Both the position numbers and the translations under genes were made by a program. From Variovorax sp. PBL-H6 (lineage in GTDB: Bacteria; Pseudomonadota; Gammaproteobacteria; Burkholderiales; Burkholderiaceae_C): a stretch of DNA of 64,000 nucleotides. Positions 62,692-64,000 of this stretch are shown here, piece by piece. The DNA lies in NCBI RefSeq assembly GCF_901827155.1, contig NZ_LR594659.1, positions 1,240,001-1,304,000 of the forward strand. The letters run 5' to 3'. The stretch's first letter is position 1; the number at the start of each line of letters is the position of its first letter. The notes beneath the pieces are model-generated. The model made no database searches. It was not told where the DNA came from and saw only the letters and a program-made list of their open reading frames with translations.

Positions 62692-63030
62692 ATGAATTTT
62701 CAAGAAGCCGTCAAGACCTGCTTCAGCAAATACGTGGACTTCAGCGGCCGCGCTTCGCGGTCCGAATACTGGTGGTTCGTGCTGGCCTACGTGATCGCGG
62801 CGATCGTGGCCGGCTTCATCCACCAGGTCCTCTATGGTCTCGTGGTCCTTGCCTTCCTGCTGCCGATGATGGCGGCCGGCGCGCGACGCCTGCACGACAT
62901 CGGCAAGAGCGGGTGGTGGCTGCTGCTGGGCCTGATCCCGCTGGTGAACTTGGTGCTCCTGTACTTTGCCGTGCAGCCGAGCCAACCCGAGAGCAACGAA
63001 TACGGTGCACCGCCGCTTGCCGTCGCCTGA
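62692..63030 (+). CDS. DUF805 family membrane protein
   Basis: The 112-residue DUF805 protein starts with the family pattern VDFSGRASRSEYWWFVL (about 15-31), followed by hydrophobic helices (about 26-45, 50-66), ARRLHDIGKSGWWLLLGLIP (about 71-90) and a third or fourth helix. Function unknown; family members are small inner-membrane proteins. GAGGAG lies eight bases before the ATG. A small hairpin and an AT-rich TATAAAG lie just upstream, so it may have its own promoter, 87 bp after pgi. Confidence 0.9.
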   Translation: MNFQEAVKTCFSKYVDFSGRASRSEYWWFVLAYVIAAIVAGFIHQVLYGLVVLAFLLPMMAAGARRLHDIGKSGWWLLLGLIPLVNLVLLYFAVQPSQPESNEYGAPPLAVA

Positions 63031-63048
63031 GGCTTCGGCGCCCCAATG

Positions 63049-63083
63049 AAAAAAACCCCGCGGTTCGCACCGCGGGGTTTTTT
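63049..63083. terminator. Bidirectional terminator between DUF805 gene and groEL
   Basis: A run of six or more A, CCCCGCGG, loop TTCGCA, CCGCGGGG, then six T. The A and T runs flank the stem on both sides, so it can stop transcription from the DUF805 gene on plus and from groEL on minus. Confidence 0.92.
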
Positions 63084-63106
63084 GTTGGCTGAAGTGCCGG
63101 GCCGTC

Positions 63107-64000
<894 letters not shown>

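Overview
The window is high-GC DNA whose gene content (GspC-N type II secretion, CphA/CphA' pair, GlgE and TreYZ cluster, Burkholderia-type porin, QueC, Coq7) points to a betaproteobacterium of the order Burkholderiales, most likely a Comamonadaceae member such as Variovorax or Ramlibacter. This assignment rests on recognised protein families and is not a computed placement. No tRNA, rRNA, IS element, prophage or CRISPR array was seen.

Layout. 1-2032: start of an MFS exporter divergent from a LysR regulator, a small unknown ORF and a remnant of an autotransporter barrel. 2083-19282 (minus): one tightly packed operon in the order glgB, glgE, treS-maltokinase fusion, TM-helix channel protein, glgX, treZ, malQ-treY fusion. 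Together these can turn trehalose into maltose-1-phosphate and branched alpha-glucan, and turn glucan back into trehalose. 19514-22035: a small lipoprotein, a CYTH-CHAD (polyphosphate-type) protein with a small partner, and an exported four-cysteine protein. 22212-29929: cyanophycin synthetases CphA and CphA', divergent from an ABC exporter with an extra N-terminal domain and a DUF1854 protein. The first 30 kb therefore reads as a storage-polymer and stress island.

29948-33395: queC, an SbmA/YddA-type ABC transporter and a 5'-nucleotidase. 33402-45510: type II secretion genes, with gspC on plus and gspG-H-I-J-K-L-M-N-D-E on minus. gspF stands apart behind an opposite-strand gene and is coupled to the nucleotidase. 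gspD carries a frameshift in a nine-base homopolymer. 45507-49944: ilvA, a strong candidate small RNA with its own promoter and terminator, an OsmC-family protein, coq7 and a major porin.

50213-57054: a dipeptide/oligopeptide ABC transporter operon containing an M20 amidohydrolase gene and an internal terminator after the binding-protein gene. 57095-62604: sugar phosphate metabolism (zwf, tal-pgi) with a HAD hydrolase and a lipocalin. 62692-64000: a DUF805 membrane protein and the C-terminal half of groEL, separated by a bidirectional terminator.

Most open frames opposite real genes are GC-rich shadows and were left out. Motif positions were counted by hand and may be off by a residue or two.
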